From NCBI GenBank assembly GCA_948524275.1, contig CAOSLI010000003.1, positions 100,329 to 164,328 on the forward strand: a stretch of DNA of 64,000 nucleotides, given 5' to 3'. This DNA is from an uncultured Clostridia bacterium (GTDB taxonomy: Bacteria > Bacillota > Clostridia > TANB77 > CAG-508). Positions 26,476 through 35,905 of the stretch are shown in pieces. The position numbers and the translations under genes are program-made. The notes under the pieces are model-generated. The model was not told the origin of the DNA and made no database searches. It saw only the letters and a program-made list of their open reading frames with translations. Positions within the stretch are counted from its first letter, which is position 1, and each line of letters opens with the position of its first letter.

Positions 26476-28437
26476 TGAAGGAATTGAGTATCGATATTGA
26501 AACATTTTCTTCAGTCGATATTGGAAAAGCAGGACTATTCAAGTATGTACAATCAGAGGACTTTGAAATTTTATTATTTGCATATAGCAAGGATAATGAG
26601 CCTGTAAAAGTAATAGATTTAGCACAAGGAGAGCAGCTACCGCAGGAAATAGTAGCTGCTCTTTCTGATAAAAGTATTATAAAAACAGCGTATAATGCTG
26701 CATTTGAGTGGTACTGCCTCAATAAATTTTGGAATTCTCCGATAGACCAGTGGCGATGTACTATGGTCAAAGGATTATATGCGGGATATCCAGCAGGATT
26801 AAAAGCAATAGGTGACGCAATGGGATTATCAGAAGATAAAAAGAAATTACTTACAGGAAAAGCACTTATTAGATATTTTTGCATACCTTGTAAACCTAGA
26901 AAATCAAATGGTGATCGTACTAGAAATTTTCCAAAACATGATGAAGAAAAATGGAAACTATTTAAAGAATACAATGCACAAGATGTTGTAACTGAGTTAG
27001 AAATAAAAAATAAACTAGACAAAATTACTTTTCCACAGTCTGAGCAAAAAATGTGGGAACTGGATATTATGATGAATGCTTGTGGCGTAAAAGTAGATAA
27101 AGAATTAGTTGATGGGGCTTTAAAAATAGCAAGCATTAGAACAGAAGAATTACTTACAAAAGCTCAAGAATTATCAGGATTAAATAATCCAAATTCAATT
27201 GCACAACTAAAGGAATGGCTAGAAGAAGAGACAGGCCAGGAGGTAAATAGTTTAAGCAAAAAAGATGTTCCAGAGCTTATAAAAAATGCAGGGTCTGAAA
27301 AAGTAAAACAAATGCTAGAAATAAGACAAGAACTATCTAAAACGAGTACAAAAAAATATGATGCTATGCAAATAGCAATGGGAAAAGACAGCAGAGTAAG
27401 AGGACTTTTACAATTCTATGGAGCTAATAGAACAGGCAGATGGGCAGGAAGATTAGTTCAGGTACAAAACTTACCACAAAACCATTTAAACATGCTTTCA
27501 TTCGCTCGAGAATTAGTCAAAAATCAAAATTGGCAAGCAATACAACTAATCTATCGGTAGTGTTCCAAATACACTTTCACAACTAATCAGAACAGCTTTT
27601 ATACCAGCAGAAGGATGTAAGTTTGTAGTAGCTGATTTCTCAGCAATAGAGGCAAGAGTTATAAGTTGGCTTGCAGGAGAACAATGGAGACTAGATGTAT
27701 TTAGGACCCATGGAAAAATATATGAAGCAAGTGCATCTCAAATGTTTGGTGTGCCAATAGAAAAAATAAAAAAAGGTAATCCAGAATACGAATTAAGACA
27801 AAAAGGAAAAGTAGCAGAGCTAGCATTAGGATATCAAGGGGGACCAGGAGCACTAATACAAATGGGAGCCTTAGATAAAGGACTTACTGAAGAAGAACTA
27901 CCAGAGATTGTACAAAGATGGAGAAATTCAAATAAAAGAATTGTAGACCTTTGGCATACCATACAAAATTGTGCTGTGAATTGCTTAAAGACGGGACAAA
28001 CACAGGCAATGCAAAAGAATATCTATTTTAGCATAGAAAATGGAAATTTAGCTATTACACTTCCAAGCAAAAGACAATTATTTTATATAGATCCAAAATT
28101 AGAAGTTAATCAATTTGGAAGTGAAGCTTTAAGTTACATGGGGCAAAATCAGACATCAAAAAAGTGGGAGAGAATACCCACCTATGGGGGAAAACTAACT
28201 GAAAATATTATACAGGCAATTGCAAGAGACTGTTTAGCTGAAGCAATAAAGAATCTAGTAGATAGTTGTTATAGAGTATTATTTCACATTCATGATGAAG
28301 TAATTTGTGAAGTACCCGACAATGACAACTATAATTTAAAAGAGGCTATACATTGTATGTGCCAAGTGCCAAAATGGGCAGAAGGACTGCCACTCAATGC
28401 AGATGGATTTGAAAGTAATTATTATAAAAAAGAATAG
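26475..28437 (+). CDS. Phage family A DNA polymerase, read through a CGG +1 site
   Basis: The N-terminal 3'-5' exonuclease-like domain begins ELSIDIETFSSVDIG. The first frame stops immediately at TAT CGG TAG (27555-27560). Skipping the C gives LIYGSVPNTLSQLIRTAF and leads into polymerase motif A (VVADFSAIEARVISWL), motif B (PEYELRQKGKVAELALGYQGG) and motif C (FHIHDEVICEVP). The full length is 653 residues, typical for phages of this type. Conventional reading yields an exonuclease fragment and a polymerase fragment with no start or ribosome site of its own. Confidence 0.88.
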
Positions 28438-28447
28438 GAGACAAAAG

Positions 28448-28564
28448 ATGGAAGTAATAAAAATAATAGCTAAAATATTGCTGTTAGGTTATGGCATATT
28501 TTTAGGAATATGTTTGGGAATAGCGATAATAGAGAATTTAAGAAAGGATAAAGAAAATGAATAA
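28448..28564 (+). CDS. Small membrane protein
   Basis: A 38-residue peptide, mostly one transmembrane helix (IIAKILLLGYGIFLGICLGI), with charged ends. A GGAG precedes it, and it overlaps the next start by 8 bases. Function unknown. Confidence 0.45.
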   Translation: MEVIKIIAKILLLGYGIFLGICLGIAIIENLRKDKENE

Positions 28565-28836
28565 AATAAAATGTAAAGATTGTAAGTACTGTAAGCAAGT
28601 AGGAAGAGCAGCTTTCAATTGCAAAAATATGCGGATATGGGAGAAAGACCTACTATTGCGAACATCCAAAAGTTTATCAAATGAAAGATGAATGGGGATA
28701 TAGAATAAACAATTTTATAGACTATGGGGAGCCAAATTCTGAAGAAAGTCCATTACAACTGAAAACATCTAAAAAATGGTGCCCTTTGAAAGGAGAACAA
28801 GATAATGAGTGTAAAAGGAAAAGTAAAAAGATGTAA
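28557..28836 (+). CDS. Small cysteine-rich phage protein, read through a CGG +1 site
   Basis: Reading begins MNKIKCKDCKYCKQVGRAAF and meets ATG CGG A at 28629-28635. Skipping the C (CGG at 28632-28634) gives GYGRKTYYCEHPKVYQMKDEWGY and an end KKWCPLKGEQ, a total of 92 residues with paired cysteines at both ends. Conventional reading stops at 28691 and loses the distal Cys residues. The family resembles small zinc-binding phage proteins of unknown role. The next gene starts 32 bases before its stop. Confidence 0.6.
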
Positions 28837-29089
28837 TGCCAAAATACTTAAGCTAGAACAAGAGAATGCTAAATTAAAAACGGAACTTCATTTTACTAGA
28901 GCTATACAAAACTCAACTGAAAAAGAATTGTATAGAAATATAATAAAATATTTAGTAACAAATCATGTAGGAAATTTAAGGGCAGGAATGATGATATGCC
29001 GATATGAAGTTGATAAAATGAATGGTTTAAGGCTCGATATAGGTGAAGATTATTTTGAACATGCTTACATGATAAGGATAACATATTAG
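28805..29089 (+). CDS. Phage protein with N-terminal coiled coil
   Basis: A 94-residue protein. Residues about 8-45 predict a coiled coil (AKILKLEQENAKLKTELHFT) and the rest is a small mixed domain. The ribosome site AAAGGAG precedes the ATG. Function unknown. Confidence 0.6.
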   Translation: MSVKGKVKRCNAKILKLEQENAKLKTELHFTRAIQNSTEKELYRNIIKYLVTNHVGNLRAGMMICRYEVDKMNGLRLDIGEDYFEHAYMIRITY

Positions 29090-29123
29090 AAAATTAAAGT
29101 TAAATTGGAGGTATTTAAAAATT

Positions 29124-29264
29124 ATGAAAAAGAAAAAGGTCAAGTCAAAAGTTTATAGCAGAAAGTTAATAAGAAATATATTGAGAAATCAATTAAAAAC
29201 AAACAAAATAAAAGACGCATTTCATGATAAAGAATGGTTAAGAGTATTTATAGAAACTCTTTAG
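29124..29264 (+). CDS. Small basic phage protein
   Basis: A 46-residue Lys/Arg-rich protein (MKKKKVKSKVYSRKLIRNIL start) preceded by GGAGG. The high positive charge suggests nucleic-acid binding. No family recognised. Confidence 0.45.
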   Translation: MKKKKVKSKVYSRKLIRNILRNQLKTNKIKDAFHDKEWLRVFIETL

Positions 29265-29285
29265 AAACGGAGGAGAAGAGTAGAT

Positions 29286-31710
29286 GTGCAAAACGATAAA
29301 AAATTAAAAATATCAGTTGCTCAAAATAGGAAATCAACTAATTGGGTTACTGAAGAACTTAAATGGTCAAGTTTCATACGAAAAGTAAGTAACCCAATTA
29401 GAACAACTGAAACGTATGAGCAATTTATAAGATTAAAGAAGACCCAACAAGACGAACTGAAAGATGTTGGAGGTTTTGTTGCAGGAGAATTAAAAGATGG
29501 AAGAAGAAAAGCCGAAAATATATTAAATAGGTGCTTAGTAACACTAGATGCAGATAATATTGAACCAGGACAAACACAGAAAATATTAAATTTAGTTGAC
29601 GGTTTAGGGTGCGGGTATGCAGTATATTCAACAAGAAAACATCATCCATCTAAGCCTAGATTAAGAATAATTATTCCAACTGATAGGCTTATGAATACTG
29701 AAGAATATGAGCCTGTATCAAGAAAACTAGCAAGCTTTATAGGTATGGAGATAATGGATCCATCAACATTTGAAGCAAGCAGACTTATGTATTGGCCAAG
29801 CTGTAGTAGGGATAGTGAATTTGTATTTGACTACAAAGATAAGCCTTTTGTAAGTGTAGATGGGGTATTAAATTTATATAAAAATTGGAAAGACATATCA
29901 GAGTGGCCAAGAATTGCATATGAACCAGAGCAAATAAAAAGGGAGATACAAAAGCAAAAGAATCCACTTGAAAAGGATAACTTAATAGGAGCATTTTGTA
30001 GAATTTATGATATTCAAAGTGTTATTGAAAAATATTTACCAGATGTTTATGAGCCAGGAGACAAAGCAGACAAATATACATATATACAAGGAAGTGTAGC
30101 AAATGGCGCTACAGTGTATGGAGACGGAAAATGGCTATATAGTTATCATGCAACGGATCCTGCAAGTAGAATTTTATGTAACAGCTTTGACCTAGTTAGA
30201 ATACATAAATTTGGGCATCTGGACGAAGATGTAAAGGCAGATACACCAACTAATAAATATCCAAGTTATATTGAAATGAGCAAGTTGGCAATGCAAGATG
30301 AAGCGGTAGCATTTGAATTTGAAAAGACTAAATTAGCAAAAGCACAAGAAGAATTTAATGTTACGATGGATCAGGAGCAACAAAATACAACATTAGATGA
30401 TGCAGAATGGAGAGTAAAAAAACTTAAGAGAAATGGCAGTACTGGTCTAATAGAAAAGACTATAAACAATGCATTAACAATACTTGAAAATGACACTTTA
30501 TTGAAAGAAAAGCTAGTATATGACAGGTTCTCAAATAGATTTTTAATAAGAGAAAAGCTACCATGGAGCAGACCTGAAGAAAGTTATCCAAAACTATGGT
30601 CTGATAGCGATGATGCAGAATTGAGGGGTTATTTTGAGAAATGCTACGAAGGATTTAAGAGTGTAAGTTCAATAAATGATGCCTTACTAATACTTAAAAA
30701 TAGAAAATCAATAAATGTGGCCAGAGAGTATTTTGAAAGCTTAACATGGGATGGCGTTCCTAGACTAGATACCTTAATAATAGATTATCTAGGTGCAGAA
30801 GATAACGAATATGTAAGGCAGATAACAAGAAAATCTTTTACAGCTGTAGTAGCAAGAGCAATAACTGAAAAGCCAATCAAATTTGACAATATGATTATTT
30901 TAACAGGTAAGCAAGGAATTGGTAAAAGTACATTACTTAGTAAAATGGCAGGTGAGTGGTTTACTGATAACATAGTAGACTTTAATAGTAAAGATACATT
31001 GTTATTACTACAAAATTGCATTATGGTAGAGGTTCCAGAACTGCAGGGCTTTAACAAAGCTGATAGTAATAGATTAAAGCAATTTTTAGGACAAAAGACG
31101 GATAAGTATAGAGCACCATACGAACACAGAGAAGAAGAACATCCAAGACATTGTGTATTCTTTGGAACAACAAATGACGATGAGTTCTTAAGAGACAGCA
31201 CTGGAAACCGTCGATATTGGCCAATAGCCGTACGGAAAAAATAAGACAACAAAGAATATCTTTAAAGACTTAGAAACTGAAAGAGACCAAATTTGGGCCG
31301 AAGCAGTGATGAGATTTAGGATAGGAGAGGGATTATACATTGAGGGAGATGTACTAAAAGCAGCAGAGGAAGAACAAAAATCAAGGCTTATAGTAGATCC
31401 TTGGGCCGAAATAATATCAGAATATATGCAAAGACCAATACCAGAGGATTGGTTTGATAAAAAAGTAGAAGAACAAAAAAACTATTGGATATTCAACAGT
31501 GAAGAACCTAAAGGCTTAATAGAACGCGATAGGATATGTGCAAGTGAAATACTTACGGTGTGCCTTGGAATAGAGCCTAAAAGGCAGACAAGTTTAGATA
31601 GAAAAAGGGTTATAGATATTGTCAGACAAATGAAAAAGTATTCCTACAAAGCAAGTGTAAGATTTAATAGTAGCTATGGCGTAACTAGTGGATTTATCAA
31701 GGAAAAATAA
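29286..31710 (+). CDS. VapE-type phage primase/helicase, read through a CGG +1 site
   Basis: The N-terminal part (about 1-250) resembles a primase/polymerase domain (VTLDADNIEPGQ, YSTRKHHPSKPRLRIIIP). The C-terminal part is a VapE/virulence-associated P-loop domain (Walker A TGKQGIGKSTLLSKM, Walker B-like CIMVEVPELQGF, sensor FFGTTNDDEFLRDSTGNRRYWPI). Conventional reading ends AVRKK at 31244. Skipping C of CGG at 31233-31235 gives AVGKNKTTKNIFKD and continues 156 residues to 31710, the normal C-terminus for this family. The start is GTG 29286 with GGAGG about 12 bases upstream. It probably initiates phage DNA replication. Confidence 0.85.
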
Positions 31711-31712
31711 GC

Positions 31713-31983
31713 TTGTAGGAATGTAGGAAGACAACGAAGACATGCATTCCTACAAGTCCTACAAAATAAAAAACTGTAGGAGTGCGTAGGACTAATGTAG
31801 GAATAAATCCTACATCGAAAAGTATTGAAATATAAATGAAATTTATACTTGTAGGATTTGTAGGAACAAAAAAACATAGGATGGATGAAATTAGGTAATA
31901 TAGAGTAATTAGGTACATACGCATACGCCTAATACACCTGATTACGCATATCATACGCGCATGTAGTCCTACATTCCTACAAA
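31713..31983. repeat. Cluster of TGTAGGA/TCCTACA iterons, candidate replication origin
   Basis: The gap 31711-32016 has no gene. It holds eleven exact TGTAGGA copies in both orientations plus one CGTAGGA, many as TGTAGGAAT or ATTCCTACA. It follows the primase/helicase gene directly. Iterated sites beside a replication initiator are typical for phage or plasmid origins. An operator array is the alternative. Confidence 0.6.
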
Positions 31984-32016
31984 CCAAAAAAGAATGAAAA
32001 GGGGGGAAAATTAAAA

Positions 32017-32394
32017 ATGGGAAGTATAAAGAAAAAAACAGTAATAGAACATCTAGAAGGGTTAATTGAGTTTTACAAACAAATACCAACTTCGGATGAA
32101 GATTTGAAAAAGTTAATAATAAGAAATTTACAAGATGTTAAGCGAAGAGCAGAAAAGGAGAAGCGGAATATGATAATTGAAAAAGACAATAGATTAAAAA
32201 ATAAAGCAAGAGAGGATGACTATGGAAACACAAGGCATTGCAGAATATGCAATAAACCTATTTACAAAGATGATATAGACAAAGGCGAATTTGAATATGT
32301 GAAAAGCAAAATAAACGAAAATTATTTTCATGCCAAATGTGTGAAAGAATTAAAAAAAATAAAAGATAGGAGGATAAGAAATGATAATAGTTAG
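32017..32394 (+). CDS. Small phage protein(s): coiled coil plus C-terminal zinc-finger-like part, possibly two genes split at a CGG
   Basis: Conventionally one 125-residue frame: a helical N-terminus (KKTVIEHLEGLIEFYKQI) and a C-terminal part with HCRICNKPIYKDDID and FHAKCV, a CxxC..HxxxC metal-binding pattern. An in-frame CGG occurs at 32164-32166. Under the +1 rule seen elsewhere the first protein would end there as EKGI-stop (TGA 32171-32173). That stop overlaps an ATG at 32170 which has AAAGGAG about 8 bases upstream. This gives two genes of 51 and 74 residues with the overlap usual in this operon. Both readings are possible. Confidence 0.6.
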   Translation: MGSIKKKTVIEHLEGLIEFYKQIPTSDEDLKKLIIRNLQDVKRRAEKEKRNMIIEKDNRLKNKAREDDYGNTRHCRICNKPIYKDDIDKGEFEYVKSKINENYFHAKCVKELKKIKDRRIRNDNS

Positions 32395-32671
32395 TCAAGA
32401 TAAAAATATTGTAGTAAATTTTGATAATGTAGAAAGCATAGATATAGTTGCAAATTTAGATGAAACGGGAAAAGTGCCATATATGATATATTATGAAACT
32501 AACAGCAAAAGAGAAGAGTTGGGTTATTATGCAACAGAAGAAAGAGCAAAAGAAGTATTGCAAGAAATAATAAAGTCAATTCTTTATAGCAGAAAAATAG
32601 ATAAAACCAATAATATATTTGGATTTGATTTTATGGAGAGTAACGCATATTTTGAAATGCCAGAAAAGTAG
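32381..32671 (+). CDS. Phage protein of unknown function
   Basis: A 96-residue protein beginning MIIVSQDKNIVVNFDNVESI, with a beta-rich N-terminal half that looks like a small barrel and a helical C-terminus. It has a GGAGG ribosome site and overlaps the previous gene by 14 bases. Similar short proteins occur in clostridial phages, function unknown. Confidence 0.6.
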   Translation: MIIVSQDKNIVVNFDNVESIDIVANLDETGKVPYMIYYETNSKREELGYYATEERAKEVLQEIIKSILYSRKIDKTNNIFGFDFMESNAYFEMPEK

Positions 32672-32684
32672 AGAGGAAAAACAA

Positions 32685-32982
32685 ATGTTAGAAAGAGAAA
32701 TTGAAGAAAAGTTAAGAGAAAAAGTAAAAAAGTTAGGTGGTAGAGCCTATAAGTTTGTAAGCCCTCGGACAGGCAGGCGTACCTGATAGACTTATAGTTC
32801 TACCAGGAGGAAAGATTGGTTTTGCAGAATTAAAGAAACCAGGAGAAAGACCAAGAAGACTACAAAGAATGCAAATACAGTTTTTACAAAAACTTGGTTG
32901 TAAAGTTACAGTAATAGATTCTGAAAGCCAAATTGATAAATTTATAAATGATTTACAAGAGGTGAATAAGAATGATTTTTAA
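32685..32982 (+). CDS. VRR-NUC domain nuclease, read through a CGG +1 site
   Basis: A protein of about 98 residues. It reads MLEREIEEKLREKVKKLGG, then reaches CCT CGG ACA at 32763-32771. Skipping the C of CGG (32766-32768) gives the VRR-NUC signature SPGQAGVPDRLIVLPGGKIGFAELK with the D..E-x-K catalytic residues, and a natural stop at 32982 overlapping the helicase start. Conventional reading stops at 32789 and destroys the active site. These small nucleases accompany SNF2 helicases in phage early operons and may process recombination or replication junctions. Confidence 0.85.
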
Positions 32983-34355
32983 ACCTTATGATTACCAAAA
33001 ATATTGTATTTCAAGATGTATTACAGATGACAAATTAGGACTAATTCTTGATATGGGGTTGCGGTAAGACAGTAATTACCTTAACAGCAATAAACGATTT
33101 AAAATACAATAGATTCCAAATCAATAAAGCATTAGTTATAGCACCGAAAACAGTTGCAGAGGATACTTGGACTAGAGAGCAAGATAAATGGGAACACCTA
33201 AAATTATTAAGAGTAATACCAGTACTAGGGAGCTTAAGCAAAAGAATAAAGGCACTAAACACACCTGCAGATGTATATGTTATCAATCGTGAAAATGTAC
33301 AGTGGCTAGTAGATTATTATAAAAACGATTGGCCATTTGATACAGTCATAATCGATGAATTATCAAGCTTTAAAAATCACAATTCTAAAAGATTTAAGGC
33401 TCTAAAATGTGTAAGACCTTTAATTAAAAAAATTATTGGACTTACAGGTACACCTGCACCGAATGGATATATAGATTTATGGGCACAAATTTATTTACTA
33501 GATCAAGGCGAAAGATTAGGCAAGTCCATAACTAGATATAGAGAAGATTACTTTTTACCTGATAAAAGAAACGCAATGCAGATATTTACATACAAACCAA
33601 AAGACCAGTCAGTAGAAGCTATAAAAAACAAAATATCAGATATTTGCATAAGTTTATCAGCAAAAGATTACCTACAAATGCCTGAAAAAATTATAGATAC
33701 AAAATACATAAAATTTGATAATAAAACTCAAAAGCAATACGAAGATTTTGAAAAAGAAATGTTTATGCAAATAGACGAAGATGAAATAGATGTTACTTCA
33801 GCTGCAGCATTATCTAATAAACTTCTACAGTTCTGTAATGGGGCAGTTTACAAAGACGACAGTAAAGAATATGTCGAAGTACACAGCAAGAAAATAGAGG
33901 CATTTTTGGAACTTATAGAAGCTGTACAAGGACAACCACTTTTAGTATTTTATAATTTTAGGCATGACCTGGAAAGAATCGAAAAAGAACTAAAAAAATT
34001 AAAACTAAGATATGGAATATTAAAAGATAGCCAAGATATAGCAAAATGGAATAATAAAGAACTAGATATATTACTAGCACATCCAGCAAGTGCAGCATAT
34101 GGTCTTAATTTACAAGACGGTGGAAGTCATATAGTTTGGTTTGGATTAAATTACAGCTTAGAACTATATCAACAAGCAAATGCAAGATTATATAGACAAG
34201 GACAAAAGAATACAGTATTTATACACAACCTAGTAATTGATGAGTGCAGAGACATTGATGTACTGAATGCACTAGAAAATAAAAATAATAACCAAGAAGC
34301 TTTACTTGCTAGCTTAAAAGCAAGAATAAAAAAGGTAAAGGAATTAAACAAATGA
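32972..34355 (+). CDS. SNF2-family phage helicase, read through a CGG +1 site inside Walker A
   Basis: A superfamily 2 helicase of about 460 residues. ATG 32972 (overlapping VRR-NUC) begins MIFKPYDYQKYCI. The Walker A motif is split by TTG CGG TAA at 33059-33067. Conventional reading terminates at once, while skipping the C gives ILDMGLGKTVITL. Further motifs are VIIDELSSFKN (II), GLTGTPAPNG (III), LLVFYNFRHD and the C-terminal QQANARLYRQGQ (VI). It ends 34355, overlapping the next ATG. It is likely an ATP-driven translocase in phage replication. Confidence 0.9.
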
Positions 34356-34525
34356 TTTGTATAAATGAGAAATGTCAGAAATGTAAATTACATTTTGTAA
34401 ATCAAAAGCATTATAAAGAGTGCTACAGCAGTAAGGAATTTATCAAAAGTTGTGATGAGATTGAAGAAAGTGGAGAGCTAAATAATACCAAGTTCTCCAC
34501 GCGTGAAAAGGAAGGAGGAGAATAA
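34352..34525 (+). CDS. Small cysteine-rich phage protein
   Basis: A 57-residue protein overlapping the helicase stop (ATGA). It has MICINEKCQKCKLHF and later CY and SC residues, a CxxC-type metal-binding pattern, and an acidic tail. Function unknown. Confidence 0.5.
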   Translation: MICINEKCQKCKLHFVNQKHYKECYSSKEFIKSCDEIEESGELNNTKFSTREKEGGE

Positions 34526-34528
34526 AAA

Positions 34529-34687
34529 GTGATAGCACTTAAGTTAATAATTATATTTTTATTAATGGTCTTTATGTTTGATAGATTTATCAAACTAGAA
34601 GATAATGAAAAAGTTAGTTTAGAGATATTATATGTACTTGAAGTCATAGCAATAATTGTAGGGGTATTCGTAATAATTAAATTATAA
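34529..34687 (+). CDS. Small two-helix membrane protein
   Basis: A 52-residue protein starting at GTG (GGAGGAG upstream) with two hydrophobic segments separated by a charged loop (FDRFIKLEDNEKV). Function unknown. It could be a superinfection or regulatory membrane peptide, but nothing specific is visible. Confidence 0.5.
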   Translation: MIALKLIIIFLLMVFMFDRFIKLEDNEKVSLEILYVLEVIAIIVGVFVIIKL

Positions 34688-34700
34688 GGAGGATACTTAA

Positions 34701-35111
34701 ATGACTAAAGAAGAGTTAGAGCAATATAGTAAACTAAAAAAAGAGATTACATACCTGGAAGATAAAATAAAAAAATTAGAGCAAAAAAATCCAATAACAT
34801 CAGACTCAGTCCAAATAGGATTTATGGGCAAAAGAAAAAAGATTGGATCAATAACAGGAATAGATGTAAAGCAACAAAAGAAAATATCAGAATATAGAAC
34901 GAAATTGTACCTGTTTAAAGCACAACTGGTTGTAAAGCAAGCGGAAATAGAAGACTTTATTGAGTCAATAGAAGATACAGATTTAAGGCTCATAATTAGA
35001 TATCGATATGAGGATGGATGTAGTTGGATAAAGATTATGCACATGATGGAATATAAATCAGAAAGTGCAGCTAGAATGAAGCATGATAGATTTTTTGAAA
35101 AAATTTTATAA
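34701..35111 (+). CDS. Putative phage late-gene regulator (ArpU/sigma-like)
   Basis: A 136-residue protein. The N-terminus is a coiled coil (LEQYSKLKKEITYLEDKIKKL). The C-terminus has a sigma-region-4 like HTH (DLRLIIRYRYEDGCSWIKIM followed by a recognition-type helix with SAARMKHDRFFEKIL). Proteins of this shape occur just upstream of the terminase genes in Firmicutes phages and activate late transcription (RinA/ArpU type). The position directly before a terminator, tRNA and terS fits. Confidence 0.7.
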   Translation: MTKEELEQYSKLKKEITYLEDKIKKLEQKNPITSDSVQIGFMGKRKKIGSITGIDVKQQKKISEYRTKLYLFKAQLVVKQAEIEDFIESIEDTDLRLIIRYRYEDGCSWIKIMHMMEYKSESAARMKHDRFFEKIL

Positions 35112-35200
35112 TTGTGCGTTTTGTGCGTTTTTAAGATGATATAATGATATTGTGAAAAAATGTAAATGTTGAAAGACATAAAATTTTTTCTCCTTTGTTG

Positions 35201-35228
35201 AAACCCGTTGATGGCAAGCGGGTTTTTT
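35201..35228 (+). terminator. Terminator between early and late phage regions
   Basis: AACCCG, a loop of 11 bases and CGGGTT, followed by a T-run. It ends the early operon just before the phage tRNA. Confidence 0.85.
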
Positions 35229-35233
35229 TATAT

Positions 35234-35310
35234 TGCGTGATGACGAGCAATGGAAGCTCATTAGCCTCATAAGCTAAAGTATGTCAGTTCGAGCCTGACT
35301 CACGCATCCA
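35234..35310 (+). tRNA. Phage-encoded tRNA with CAT anticodon (Met or Ile2)
   Basis: A 77-base cloverleaf: TGCGTGA/TCACGCA acceptor, anticodon stem TTAGC/GCTAA with loop CTCATAA (anticodon CAT), T-arm GTCAG/CTGAC with TTCGAGC, and an encoded CCA after a discriminator T. The D-arm GAGC/GCTC is joined by four rather than two bases to the acceptor stem, which is unusual. CAT may mean elongator Met, or Ile2 if the C is converted to lysidine. ATA is a very common Ile codon here, so Ile2 would make sense. Confidence 0.75.
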
Positions 35311-35416
35311 ACAGCACGATACTAGATAGGTGCATATAATTCCATAATAAATTTCCTGTGGGTATGTCAAAGTCAATTCTAGTTATGGCTTTTTATTTTT
35401 GTGGAGGTGATAATAA

Positions 35417-35905
35417 TTGGTTACGAAAAATCAAAACAACTTAACAGTTAATCAGCAGAAATTTGCCGATTATTATTTAGCAAATGGATGCAATGCAACA
35501 CAAGCATATGCAGACACATACCCCAAAGCATCAATTGCTACAGCTCAGCAAAATGGATGCAAATTGCTAAAACAAAAATATGTGCATGACTATATTACTC
35601 AAAGACAGTTAGAACTTCAGGAGAAAACGCATGTAAATCAAGAGTACTGTATTATGAATTTAAAAGAAGTAGTTGAAAGGTCATTGCAGCATAAACCAGT
35701 TTTAGAATTTGACAAAGCAACAGGACAAATGAGAGAGACAGGAGAATACACATTTGACAGTACAGGAGCAAATAAGGCTCTTGAACTGCTAGGAAAAACA
35801 TTAGGAATATATGTAGATAAAACTGATAATACACTAAATGCAAATACAGATTTGTTAAAAGACATTTTAGGTCAGCTTGGTGGTGGTGCAAGTGCAGGAA
35901 ACTAG
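35417..35905 (+). CDS. terS: Terminase small subunit
   Basis: A 162-residue protein of the Terminase_2 type: NQQKFADYYLANGCNATQAYADTYPKAS with the N-terminal HTH, and a coiled, oligomerising C-terminus. It recognises the packaging site and hands DNA to TerL. The start is TTG 35417 with GGAGGTGAT upstream. It overlaps the terL frame. Confidence 0.9.
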   Translation: MVTKNQNNLTVNQQKFADYYLANGCNATQAYADTYPKASIATAQQNGCKLLKQKYVHDYITQRQLELQEKTHVNQEYCIMNLKEVVERSLQHKPVLEFDKATGQMRETGEYTFDSTGANKALELLGKTLGIYVDKTDNTLNANTDLLKDILGQLGGGASAGN

